From assembly GCA_001314865.1 (NCBI GenBank), contig LJZR01000021.1, positions 1-64,000 of the forward strand: a stretch of DNA of 64,000 bases, given 5' to 3'. Positions within the stretch are counted from its first letter, which is position 1. Every line of letters starts with the position of its first letter. Both the position numbers and the translations under genes were made by a program. The notes beneath the pieces were generated by a model. That model was not told the origin of the DNA and did not search any database. It worked only from the letters and a program-made list of their open reading frames with translations. Shown one piece after another: positions 34,745 to 42,660 of the stretch. The DNA comes from Phormidesmis priestleyi Ana. Lineage in GTDB: Bacteria; Cyanobacteriota; Cyanobacteriia; Phormidesmidales; Phormidesmidaceae.

Positions 34745-35341
34745 ATGGCTTCCATTGTAAAAACTTTGCTTTCTGGCTTTTCTGCTCACTGGTCTACTCA
34801 TATTGCGGCGATTACGCTCAGCACGCTGGCAGGCGGCATGACAATGCCCCTTGTCGCCCAAGCTCAAACCACCCCTCCTGAAACTCAGCCCCCAGCTGCT
34901 GCACCCGATGCCACCCGTACGGTGCAGCAATCAACCAGCACCATTGGTATTGCCGCAGGCCAGTCTTTAATGAGCGAAGCCGAAAGCGCGATCGCTGCTC
35001 AAAACTACAACCTCGCCGCCGAAAAGCTGATTGCCGCCCGCAAAGCACTCAACGATGTTTCGACCCACTATCAAAACCTAGCAGGCGTATTTTTAGGCGT
35101 TGATAGCCGCGTCAATAGCGATCTACGAGCGCTTGCCCTAGAGTCCGCGCAGGTGAGAGACCAAGCTAGCTACCAGCTCGGCGTTGTATACCGCGCTCAG
35201 AATAGGCCAGAGCTTGCCGTGCCGCTATTGGTAGAAGTGGTACAGAGTCAGCAACCTACCCGAGCACTGGGTCAGCAAGCCTATCAGCAGCTTTATGAAC
35301 TAGGTTTTGTGGGTGTTTCCTACAACGCACCTGGTCGATAA
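34745..35341 (+). CDS. Exported hypothetical protein, TPR-like
   Basis: No family I can name. The 198-residue product has a long signal peptide (basic start, hydrophobic IAAITLSTLAGGMTMPLV, cleavage after AQA near residue 40), a Thr/Pro-rich stretch and then helical pairs (AESAIAAQNYNLAAEKLIAARKA and ASYQLGVVYRAQNRPELAVPLL) that look like TPR repeats. A periplasmic helper or scaffold is a guess. Confidence 0.75.
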   Translation: MASIVKTLLSGFSAHWSTHIAAITLSTLAGGMTMPLVAQAQTTPPETQPPAAAPDATRTVQQSTSTIGIAAGQSLMSEAESAIAAQNYNLAAEKLIAARKALNDVSTHYQNLAGVFLGVDSRVNSDLRALALESAQVRDQASYQLGVVYRAQNRPELAVPLLVEVVQSQQPTRALGQQAYQQLYELGFVGVSYNAPGR

Positions 35342-35449
35342 GCAGCGAGTCAGCAGCCAGCCAGAAAAAAAGTAATGGCGGGTTTACTTCTCAACACAAA
35401 CCCGCTATTACGTCATAATAGGTAAGAAATTTAGCGCCAGGTGGCACTC

Positions 35450-35701
35450 ATGATCAGCCCTGACCAACTAACAGCCATGATTAAGGCTGAGTTACCCGAT
35501 GCTGAAGTACTCGCCGAAGATATGAAAGGCACGGGTGATCACTATCAGGTAGCCGTGGTTTCTTCTGCCTTTGCAGGCTTGAGCCTAGTAAAGCGTCATC
35601 AGCTCGTATACAAAGCTGTAAATTCAGCGATGTCATCAGAAGCCATACATGCGCTTTCATTAGACACCCATACGCCTGAAGAGATTGCCGCAGTTAGTTA
35701 A
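35450..35701 (+). CDS. BolA-family protein
   Basis: BolA-type proteins pair with monothiol glutaredoxins to hold a shared [2Fe-2S] cluster. The 83 residues show the family pattern: [20 protein letters not shown], the H-containing core [10 protein letters not shown] and [10 protein letters not shown]. His in KRHQ is the probable cluster ligand. AGG eight bp upstream supports ATG 35450 over the GTG at 35441. The grxD gene follows 102 bp downstream, a genomic arrangement that supports a BolA-Grx complex. Confidence 0.88.
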   Translation: MISPDQLTAMIKAELPDAEVLAEDMKGTGDHYQVAVVSSAFAGLSLVKRHQLVYKAVNSAMSSEAIHALSLDTHTPEEIAAVS

Positions 35702-35713
35702 AATTGGGATTAC

Positions 35714-35788
35714 GCAAAGATTACACAAGCAGAGATTGCACGAGCAGAAATTACACAGCCAAAGATTACACAACCAAAGATTACACAA
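35714..35788. repeat. 5 x 15-bp array between bolA and grxD
   Basis: Five units of the type GCAAAGATTACACAA start 12 bp past the bolA stop. The frame of bolA stays open through the whole array after the stop (repeated KITQ-type codons). Confidence 0.92.
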
Positions 35789-35803
35789 CTTAGGGGTTAA
35801 AAA

Positions 35804-36127
35804 ATGTCTCCAGAAACCAAGGCCAGAATTGATAGCTTAGTCAATGAAAACAAGGTGATGATCTTCATGAAGGGTAATAAGCTAATGCCCCAGTGTGGAT
35901 TTTCTAACAACGTCGTGCAAATTTTGAACACGCTGGGCGTTCCCTACGAAACGGTAGACGTGCTGGCCGATCCTGAAATTCGTCAGGGTATAAAGGAGTA
36001 TTCCAATTGGCCGACTATCCCTCAGGTGTACATCAACGGCGAATTCATCGGCGGCTCGGACATTTTGATTAAGATGTATCAAGATGGCAACTTGCAAGAA
36101 ACTGTAGAGGTTGCGCTAGCCTCATAG
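35804..36127 (+). CDS. grxD: Monothiol glutaredoxin (Grx4/GrxD)
   Basis: Monothiol glutaredoxins bind [2Fe-2S] clusters for transfer and iron sensing. The 107 residues have the CGFS active site ([13 protein letters not shown]) and the [19 protein letters not shown] block, both full. It sits after bolA on the same strand and ends just before a clear hairpin terminator, so the two probably form one transcription unit. Confidence 0.95.
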   Translation: MSPETKARIDSLVNENKVMIFMKGNKLMPQCGFSNNVVQILNTLGVPYETVDVLADPEIRQGIKEYSNWPTIPQVYINGEFIGGSDILIKMYQDGNLQETVEVALAS

Positions 36128-36147
36128 GCCTTGTAAAAAAAGAAAAG

Positions 36148-36186
36148 ACGCGTTGGCTCATGCATAGGTTGGGTCAGCGCGTTTTT
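36148..36186 (+). terminator. Terminator of bolA-grxD
   Basis: ACGCGTTGGCTC (36148-36159) pairs with GGGTCAGCGCGT (about 36171-36182) with three G-T pairs, followed by TTTTT at 36182-36186. It begins 20 bp past the grxD stop. Confidence 0.85.
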
Positions 36187-36295
36187 AGTGATGCTGGTTT
36201 TTGACGATCGGTATTATTTTTCCTTTTTCTGCTCCTTTTTTTTCTGCTCCTTCGCATGTTCTTATGTTTTGCTGTGATGTTTTGCGGTGCAGACG

Positions 36296-36544
36296 CTATC
36301 GATAGTCGGTTTCAACCTCTGGTTGAGCGACCACAAAATTGGAATAATCATACAGAAAGCGCATGGCTTCCTGCTCTAGCTGATTAATTAAATAGGACTC
36401 GACCGCGCCAGAATGGCGCATAGAAGTGATGTATCCCTCTAAATAAAGCCTAAGCTCGTCGGTTCTGTAACCTTTGTTCCAATAGTCAACGAGGGTGTCA
36501 GTAATTCTTTGGTAATATCTGATTACTCTGGCGTCCTGAAGCAT
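36296..36544 (-). CDS. DUF6761-type conserved cyanobacterial protein
   Basis: Small protein of 82 residues, function unknown, conserved in cyanobacteria as I recall (MLQDARVIRYYQRITDTLVDYW is characteristic). It is rich in Tyr and Leu and looks fully helical (ELRLYLEGYITSMRHS). I prefer ATG 36544 with GAGG 12 bp before; the open frame extends by six codons to a GTG at 36562. Confidence 0.75.
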   Translation of the reverse strand: MLQDARVIRYYQRITDTLVDYWNKGYRTDELRLYLEGYITSMRHSGAVESYLINQLEQEAMRFLYDYSNFVVAQPEVETDYR

Positions 36545-36562
36545 TGCTGATGATAGCCTCAC

Positions 36563-36941
36563 TCAATTGAAAAGGGGTTGAATGAAAAGGGATTGAATAA
36601 AATCTTTAGCTGCTTTTTTAACAGTGTTTTTATGTCTCTAAGCAAGTCTCTAACAGTGTTTTTAACAGTTTTTTGATTGCTATAAATTGCTATGAACAGG
36701 CATTAGAGATAATGCAAAACGCTGAGTATGCCAGGGTGGCTGCACTTAACTTTTCAGGAATCACGCTTTCATTTTATCAGGAAAAATCAGGCTCAGCCAG
36801 TGCATATACCCATCCAAGAAATATTTTCTGCCAATGGGTATAACTCCCGTAACTTCGATTACAGAAGTTGTTAGGCGACTCTGCTAATTTTCAGTTAACT
36901 AAGACCTGTCATTAGCAGCATTTAATGCTTCTTTCTTTTCT
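36563..36941. other. Intergenic region, 379 bp
   Basis: Divergent spacer between the DUF6761 gene and the response regulator. It contains TCTCTAACAGTGTTTTT-like repeats near 36620-36680 and no gene. It must carry both promoters. Confidence 0.5.
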
Positions 36942-37748
36942 GTGAACGCCCCCAACGACGTCCATGTCCAGGTTATTGAAAGCAATTTAAACTTGCGATC
37001 GCTGCTGAGCTGGAATTTGCAGCAAGCAGGCTATAAGGTGCAGCAATGCACCGATATTGTTTCGGCCCGAGATGGATTTCAGGCGCACCAGCCTAGCCTG
37101 GTTGTGCTCGAAGCCGAATTTGCCAACGGACAAGGGCTACAGCTATGTCAGTGGCTGCGGCATCAGGGTCATCCCCTGATTTTGATGCTCTCTGCTCGGA
37201 TTGCCGAAACAGATGTGGTCACAGGGCTCAGAGCCGGAGCCGACGACTATCTGAAAAAGCCTTTTGGGATGCAGGAGTTTTTGGCGCGGATAGAATCTTT
37301 GGCGCGTCGTTCTCGGCATACTGCTACGCCGCTGGCGATTGACTTTGGCGACTTGCATATAGACCTTGTGCAAAGGCGTGTGCGCTATGCGGGTCAGTTT
37401 ATTGATTTGACCCCGCAAGAGTTTAGCCTGTTATATGTGCTCACACAGGCAGAAGGCGAGCCGCTAAGTCGTATTGACCTATTGCAAAGAGCATGGCCCG
37501 ATGCCATTGATAACCCGCGCACGGTCGATACGCATGTGCTTTCATTGCGCAAAAAAATTGAGCTAGATCCACGCCATCCCGACTTAATTCAGACGGTGCG
37601 AAATGTGGGATATCGCATTTGTGTGGGTTCATCGAGCGATCGAGAAGGTGAGCTAGCCCATGAATCTACTCGAAAACGAGAGGCCCACCACCAGAAAGTA
37701 GAGGCTATGGCGATCGCATCTATGGGCAAACAGAGCAGACCTGCCTAA
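36942..37748 (+). CDS. OmpR/PhoB-type response regulator with degenerate receiver
   Basis: The 268-residue protein has a receiver domain (about 8-125) and a winged-helix DNA-binding domain (about 135-235, LTPQEFSLLYVL, SRIDLLQRAWPD, RTVDTHVLSLRKKI, IQTVRNVGYRI). In the receiver, the phospho-acceptor Asp is Glu57 (VVLEAEF), and the acidic pair is VIESN instead of the usual DD. Ser in MLSAR and Lys in YLKKPF are kept. It therefore may signal without phosphorylation, the Glu resembling a phosphorylated state. No histidine kinase is adjacent. It starts with GTG and is immediately convergent with the following ABC gene. Confidence 0.88.
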   Translation: MNAPNDVHVQVIESNLNLRSLLSWNLQQAGYKVQQCTDIVSARDGFQAHQPSLVVLEAEFANGQGLQLCQWLRHQGHPLILMLSARIAETDVVTGLRAGADDYLKKPFGMQEFLARIESLARRSRHTATPLAIDFGDLHIDLVQRRVRYAGQFIDLTPQEFSLLYVLTQAEGEPLSRIDLLQRAWPDAIDNPRTVDTHVLSLRKKIELDPRHPDLIQTVRNVGYRICVGSSSDREGELAHESTRKREAHHQKVEAMAIASMGKQSRPA

Positions 37749-38492
37749 CTAATCGCCCCATTCAGCTTCTGACCGCTGCTCTGCCTCTACTAGCGTCTGT
37801 CTGAGATCGGCCCAGTCTACTTTAGCAGCAGGCAGATCGGCAATGAGCTGGCCATCTTTTAGGTGCAGCAGCCGATTGACATGCGTTGCCGCTAAGTCGA
37901 TTTGATGGTTGGCCATAATGACGGTGAGCTTGCCTTCAGCGGCCCATTCTGACAGGCGCGTCAGCAAAAATTCACTGTAACCCAGGTCTTGAGAAGCGGT
38001 GGGTTCGTCTAACAGCAAAATTTTGGGTTCGGTGATGAGCGTGCGGGCGATCGCAACTCGCTGCCGCTGCCCCAGCGACAAATCTACCTCGGTTCGGTTC
38101 ATCCAGTCAGCGGGAATATTCAGCCGGGCACTCCAGTCGGCTACGGCGCTGGCAATCGCATTGGGCGATCGCCCCCGCAGTTGTAGCGGATAGGCCAAGG
38201 CGTCTTGAACAGTCATCCCCAGCAAGCGGCTTTCTTGATTGACCAGAGCCACCTGACGACGCAGCGCGACCACGGGCAGTTGTTGAATATTTTGACCTTC
38301 TAGGTAAATGGTGCCAGCGCTGACTTCTATTAGCCGATTCATCAGTCGCAGGAGGCTGGTTTTTCCCGCTCCTGATGGCCCCACCATAGCGACAAAATCA
38401 CCCTCGTTAATCTCAAAGCTGACGGCCTTAATGATTTCAACGATGCCAGCAGCTGCCCTTAAAGTCACCTGATCAAACTTTAAGACTGGCAT
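37749..38492 (-). CDS. ABC transporter ATP-binding protein (FetA/YbbL-like)
   Basis: A stand-alone nucleotide-binding subunit of about 247 residues with Walker A GPSGAGKTSLLRLM, signature LSLGQRQRVAIARTL and Walker B KILLLDEPTAS, and the H-loop VIMANHQ. In other bacteria relatives pair with a FetB-type permease for metal efflux or with an anion importer. No permease is encoded next to it here, so the partner is unknown. I use the ATG at 38492; a GTG at 38507 lies inside a repeat. It abuts the response-regulator stop. Confidence 0.82.
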   Translation of the reverse strand: MPVLKFDQVTLRAAAGIVEIIKAVSFEINEGDFVAMVGPSGAGKTSLLRLMNRLIEVSAGTIYLEGQNIQQLPVVALRRQVALVNQESRLLGMTVQDALAYPLQLRGRSPNAIASAVADWSARLNIPADWMNRTEVDLSLGQRQRVAIARTLITEPKILLLDEPTASQDLGYSEFLLTRLSEWAAEGKLTVIMANHQIDLAATHVNRLLHLKDGQLIADLPAAKVDWADLRQTLVEAEQRSEAEWGD

Positions 38493-38500
38493 GGCTGCAC

Positions 38501-38551
38501 CACTCACGTTACAACTCCACTCACGTTACAACTCCCCTCACACCACAACTC
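38501..38551. repeat. 3 x 17-bp array at the ABC gene 5' end
   Basis: CACTCACGTTACAACTC occurs twice, with a third divergent copy CCCTCACACCACAACTC. The array lies immediately upstream of the ABC gene start. Confidence 0.9.
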
Positions 38552-38568
38552 CGCTATTCAAGACTGCC

Positions 38569-38643
38569 TTTATCCAGAGCCAATTTATCCAGAGCCAATT
38601 TATCCAGAGCCGATCTATCCAGCGCCAATCTATCCAGCGCCAA
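38569..38643. repeat. 5 x 15-bp array carrying in-frame stop codons
   Basis: Units are TTTATCCAGAGCCAA or TCTATCCAGCGCCAA. Read on the minus strand each unit is GGCKCTGGATARATY and starts inside the last codons of the gene at 38630-39262. The stop TAG/TAA of that gene is part of the unit, so five stops follow one another every 15 bp in the same frame. Confidence 0.95.
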
Positions 38644-39262
38644 GGGGAAGAAGTCCCGTTTGAGCCTGTGCGATCGCCCAAATATCAACCAACAACAATA
38701 GCCCTGTAACCGCCAATAAAATCACATACATCCATGGCTGCGCCAGCGGTCTGACATCTTGAGTGTCAATATCGGCTTTGGCATCTATGTAACGCATTAA
38801 CCGGGCGAATCCGACTACTCGCATCGGTAGCAAGTAAGCCTTGTCTTGAGATCGGCTAAGAAAATAGTACACAATCCCGCCCTGACCCGTAGAACGAGGT
38901 TTGAGCGCGGTAATTTCCTGCCACGGTAGCGACCAGCCCCGTCGTCCAAACGCTTGGACCCAACGAGGATAGGTCACGGCAATTTCCGCTTCGTTGACTA
39001 CAACCCGTTCACTTAGCCCGCTCCAAAGCGCTAGCCCACCAATCGGCAGCAGCGCCCATAGCAGGGTAGGTGAGACAGGCGCTGCGGTCACAGCTGCTAA
39101 AAAGGGCAGCGGAATGACCAGCGCAATGTACAAAGACGTCAGCGTCAGCTGAATCAGCGGTGAAATTTTAAAGCTATCAGTAGGCGGTAGGCGCTCTGGG
39201 CCGGTTGCAACATCAGTTGCAATATCTGCAATATCATCTGCAATATCAGAAGTCATATTCAT
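38630..39262 (-). CDS. Membrane protein with a PH-like domain
   Basis: I know no exact name; the layout is like other cyanobacterial DUF-type proteins. An N-terminal Asp/Ala-rich run (DIADDIADIATDVAT, itself a short repeat), two membrane segments (about 38-60 and 67-80), a soluble beta-rich middle (VVVNEAEIAVTYP, WSLPWQEITALKP) like a bacterial PH domain, then a C-terminal membrane segment (about 178-198). Its last four codons and stop are part of the 15-bp array described separately. Confidence 0.7.
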   Translation of the reverse strand: MNMTSDIADDIADIATDVATGPERLPPTDSFKISPLIQLTLTSLYIALVIPLPFLAAVTAAPVSPTLLWALLPIGGLALWSGLSERVVVNEAEIAVTYPRWVQAFGRRGWSLPWQEITALKPRSTGQGGIVYYFLSRSQDKAYLLPMRVVGFARLMRYIDAKADIDTQDVRPLAQPWMYVILLAVTGLLLLVDIWAIAQAQTGLLPLGAG

Positions 39263-39293
39263 TCGGCCATCGGCGTTAATGTTCGGCGTTAAC

Positions 39294-39836
39294 CTACAGA
39301 TATTTTTGCACGACGCTCCAACCGGTGGCCGTCACCGTGATAAAAGCAACCAGCAAAATGCCATTGATGGTGAGGTGCGCCTTGCGAGCCCAGGGCCGTT
39401 GCGGACTAATCCGGCTGGCACACCAGGCAGAGGCCAGCGTGAGTGCAACCACCGTAAGACCCGCGGGGAGATGTACCGAGTGCCCCAGCCCCCCGTACTC
39501 GCCTAGGGTGCCAACCACGCCGATGCCGAGCAGTAGCAGCACCAAAAGCACTAAGATGCCTCCCAATATGTAGTGGGTTGGTCTGAGCCAAGCCGGTCGA
39601 TTCAGGGCTGCACTAGCGAGCCCAGGTGTGTTTGGCAGCGCATTTGGTGAGCCCTGGGCTACGGCCTCTCCTGACTGTGTGATTGGTTGTGTGGTGGCCT
39701 GTGTAGGGGCCGGATTATGCGAGCGGGCGTAATATAGAAAGCCACCGCTCGCGGCCAAAAGACAGTAGGTTGTCAGCGAAAGGCCCATTGACCAGGCTGC
39801 AATGCGCCATAGCCAAATAAAGGATGGTAGATCCAT
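39294..39836 (-). CDS. DUF4079 membrane protein
   Basis: A 180-residue protein with four or five hydrophobic segments (first at about 10-35). The DUF4079 pattern shows in RPTHYILGGILVLLVLLLL, GHSVHLPAGL and ARKAHLTINGILL, with the His residues typical of the family, which resembles a b-type cytochrome. A Thr/Gln/Pro-rich loop (about 42-75) joins two of the helices. Function unknown. It lies 31 bp upstream of the PH-like gene on the same strand and may form an operon with it. Confidence 0.85.
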   Translation of the reverse strand: MDLPSFIWLWRIAAWSMGLSLTTYCLLAASGGFLYYARSHNPAPTQATTQPITQSGEAVAQGSPNALPNTPGLASAALNRPAWLRPTHYILGGILVLLVLLLLGIGVVGTLGEYGGLGHSVHLPAGLTVVALTLASAWCASRISPQRPWARKAHLTINGILLVAFITVTATGWSVVQKYL

Positions 39837-39945
39837 TGGCTCATTCCTCTTGAATTCACATACCTAAAGGCATAGCACAGATAGTACAAAACCCTACAGC
39901 GACCGGTTAACAAGGCGCTATAGGGCTGAGTAAGGAAAAAATAAT

Positions 39946-39981
39946 ATTGAGGGATTATTGAGGGATTATTGGGAGGTTATT
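39946..39981. repeat. 11-bp array abutting the DUF1830 stop
   Basis: ATTGAGGGATT occurs twice plus a changed third copy; the last copy overlaps the TAA of the DUF1830 gene (39977-39979). Confidence 0.85.
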
Positions 39982-40423
39982 CGGCGATCGCGCCCGTTAA
40001 GGTTCCCGTCTCCGGTCTGCCAGATTCTTTACCAGATTCTCTGCCAGATTCTCTCGAACTCTCAATCGTAGCCCCTGAAATAACAGATCCCGAAATCGCC
40101 GATCCTGATGTTGATGTCACTGAATCTGCATCCAAACGGGTGGCCATCGTCGCATCCAGATTTTCCTCAGCTTCTACGACGAGGCGCTGGCATGGGATGG
40201 TATCTGACAAAATGGCACTGGCCATCATGCCAGTATGAATTTCTAGCATGGCAGTAGAAACCGCCTCAAACAAAAGCCGTTGCCCAGGAAAAACCACGCG
40301 TTCGAAGTACCAGTCTGGCACGTTGGTAACACGCGCTATCTGAATTTTGCTAGTGGCGTTGACATAGCAACAAAGAAGAACGTCAGATTTGTCAGAAGGC
40401 AAAGGATCAATAATTTGGGCCAT
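39977..40423 (-). CDS. DUF1830 protein with Ser/Glu/Gly repeat tail
   Basis: The domain (about 15-90) has the family blocks LCCYVNATSKIQIARVTN, WYFERVVFPGQRLLFEA and LEIHTGMMASAILSDTIPC. Function unknown. The C-terminal 55 residues are low complexity with ESSRESGRESGKESGR from a 12-bp array (about 40018-40054). It is not in a clear operon. Confidence 0.85.
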   Translation of the reverse strand: MAQIIDPLPSDKSDVLLCCYVNATSKIQIARVTNVPDWYFERVVFPGQRLLFEAVSTAMLEIHTGMMASAILSDTIPCQRLVVEAEENLDATMATRLDADSVTSTSGSAISGSVISGATIESSRESGRESGKESGRPETGTLTGAIAE

Positions 40424-40905
40424 GGGTTGAGTAATGAGAAACGGCTGGCTATCTTCACACTCACAAACGCTAACACCTGAAAATTTGAACGACTGTAAAA
40501 ACGACTACCAAGCCAGTGATTGCGATCCCCTTAACCAGATATATCGCTGAAATATACGCCCTTAGGCGTACGAACAACCACGGTTGGCAATGGGTGCTAA
40601 ATCAAATGAACAGGTATTCGCTAGCATTGCTATTAGGGGAAAAAAGGAGGGGGATCAACGTAGCAGCCATGAACTTTGAGCCTGCTAATACACGACTTAC
40701 TATCAAAATAGTGAGAGATCCCAATGACTCTCTAACTTTATGTGGCTTCATCTGGGGAGCGTAACAAAAAGCCACAAAGCGTTGTGAAACTTCTTATGAC
40801 AGACCGCTATCGCGATCGCCTCACGGTTGGGTTTACAGTGCTATCGTAAAGATATATGAAAAAACTGAGCGTTCAACGCAAAGGTGGCAATTCGAGGACG
40901 GCAAT
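40424..40905. other. Intergenic region, 482 bp
   Basis: Divergent spacer. A GTG-started 82-codon frame (40516-40764) has no ribosome-binding site and no recognised domain. No terminator or array found apart from AAGTAATYGCACAAG-like repeats that begin inside the next gene. Confidence 0.5.
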
Positions 40906-42537
40906 TTGAGGACTACTACTTTGAGCGCCATAAGTAATCGCACAAGTAATTGCACAAGTAATCGCATTCTTTACGTTCGTCTACCGTGCAATCCCATCTT
41001 TCCGATTGGGGTTGTTTACCTAGCGGACCATATTCATAAGCTGTTTCCAGACTTAGAGCAGCAAATTTTTGACATGGGTACGGTGCCTCCCCTCGACTTT
41101 ACCCGGTCGCTAGATGAGCGGATTGATAGCTTTCAGCCCACGCTGCTGGTCTTTTCATGGCGCGACATTCAAATTTATGCGCCGGTTGGCGGTCGCGGCG
41201 GAAACCCGCTGCAAAACGCTTTTGAGTTTGCCTATGCGGCTAATCCTTTGGTCAAACTGCGGGGCGCACTGGGTGGGGCACGCATGACCGCGACTTACCT
41301 AGCCGAACTGCGCCGCAACGAAAAACTCGTCAAGCGAGGGCTCAAGCGAGCCAAAAAGCACCAGCCCAACGCCCGAGTGGTTGTCGGCGGTGGTGCGGTC
41401 AGCGTGTTTTATGAACAGATGCCGCAAATGCTGCCAGCAGGGGCGATTGTCTCGGTTGGCGAGGGCGAAACGCTGCTAGAAAAGCTGATTAGAGGCGAGG
41501 ATTTTTCAAACGAGCGTTGCTACGTTGTGGGTGAAGCCCCGCGCGATCGCCTCATTCATGAGCAGCCCACTCCGGTGGAAAAATCAGCCTGTGACTATGA
41601 CTACATCGAAGCAATGTGGCCAGAGTTTGAATACTATCTGCAAGAGCAGGACTTTTACATTGGGGTTCAAACCAAGCGGGGCTGTCCGCACAACTGCTGT
41701 TACTGCATTTACACGGTGGTAGAAGGCAAGCAGGTACGCATTAACCCCGCCGATGAGGTGGTTAAAGAAATGCGTCAGCTGTATGACCGAGGCATTCGCA
41801 AGTTTTGGTTTACCGATGCTCAGTTCATCCCGGCCAAGCGATATATCAATGACGCGATTGAGCTGCTCGAAAAAATTAAGGCCTCTGGCATGACAGACAT
41901 CAACTGGGCTGCCTATATTCGGGCCGACAATCTGACGCCTCGCTTGTGCGAGCTGATGGTTGCCACTGGGATGAACTACTTTGAAATTGGTATCACTACC
42001 GGATCTCAGGAGCTAATCCGCAAAATGCGGATGGGCTACAATCTCAAAACCGTACTCCAAAACTGTCGCGACTTGGTCGCAGCTGGCTTTGACGACTATG
42101 TGTCGGTTAACTACTCATTCAATGTTATTGACGAGCGTGACGATACCATTCGTCAAACGGTTGCCTATCACCGCGAACTAGAGAATATCTTTGGTGTGCA
42201 AAAAGTTGAACCTGCTATCTTTTTTATTGGTCTGCAACCTCACACCCATTTAGAGGAATATGCCTTTAAAAACAACATTTTGAAGCGGGGCTATAACCCG
42301 TTGGCAATATATTTGCCCTGGGTAGCGCTTAAACTATTGTGGAATCCAGGCAAACTCGGTGCGTTTTTTGGCGATGTCTGTCTTGAGGCAATGCAAGACA
42401 ATCCGAACGACTTTGGTCGGGCGGTAATGGCCATTTTGGAGCAGCGACTTGGCACGACAAATCTTGAAGAAGCATTAAGTGCACCCCTGAAAGACAGCTC
42501 TGAAACCCCCTCCCGTGCGTTGGCTGGGGTATTATGA
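40906..42537 (+). CDS. B12-binding-type radical SAM protein (PSII high-light acclimation family)
   Basis: The 543-residue protein has an N-terminal cobalamin-binding-like region (ILYVRLPCNPIFPIGVVYLADH, GGGAVSVFYEQMP, VSVGEGETLLEKLI) and a radical SAM core with the CxxxCxxC set in KRGCPHNCCYCIYTVVEG. It matches the cyanobacterial family named for photosystem II high-light acclimation; its reaction is not known. The start is uncertain: a TTG at 40906, another at 40921. The N-terminal 20 residues repeat NRTSNCTSN from a short array. Confidence 0.8.
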   Translation: MRTTTLSAISNRTSNCTSNRILYVRLPCNPIFPIGVVYLADHIHKLFPDLEQQIFDMGTVPPLDFTRSLDERIDSFQPTLLVFSWRDIQIYAPVGGRGGNPLQNAFEFAYAANPLVKLRGALGGARMTATYLAELRRNEKLVKRGLKRAKKHQPNARVVVGGGAVSVFYEQMPQMLPAGAIVSVGEGETLLEKLIRGEDFSNERCYVVGEAPRDRLIHEQPTPVEKSACDYDYIEAMWPEFEYYLQEQDFYIGVQTKRGCPHNCCYCIYTVVEGKQVRINPADEVVKEMRQLYDRGIRKFWFTDAQFIPAKRYINDAIELLEKIKASGMTDINWAAYIRADNLTPRLCELMVATGMNYFEIGITTGSQELIRKMRMGYNLKTVLQNCRDLVAAGFDDYVSVNYSFNVIDERDDTIRQTVAYHRELENIFGVQKVEPAIFFIGLQPHTHLEEYAFKNNILKRGYNPLAIYLPWVALKLLWNPGKLGAFFGDVCLEAMQDNPNDFGRAVMAILEQRLGTTNLEEALSAPLKDSSETPSRALAGVL

Positions 42538-42660
42538 GAGAGGTCTTTAGCATTTTATCCGTGGCATTTTCTCCATAGCGTTTTATCTGCAAAGCTCTAT
42601 TTATAAAGCTTGATCCATAAAGCGTTTTCAATACTCATTTAGTAATTTCTTCGAAAAAGC

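Noticed and set aside
40516-40764. 82-codon GTG-started frame in the 40.5-40.9 kb gap
   Set aside because: No ribosome-binding site, no recognised domain, and composition like the surrounding spacer.
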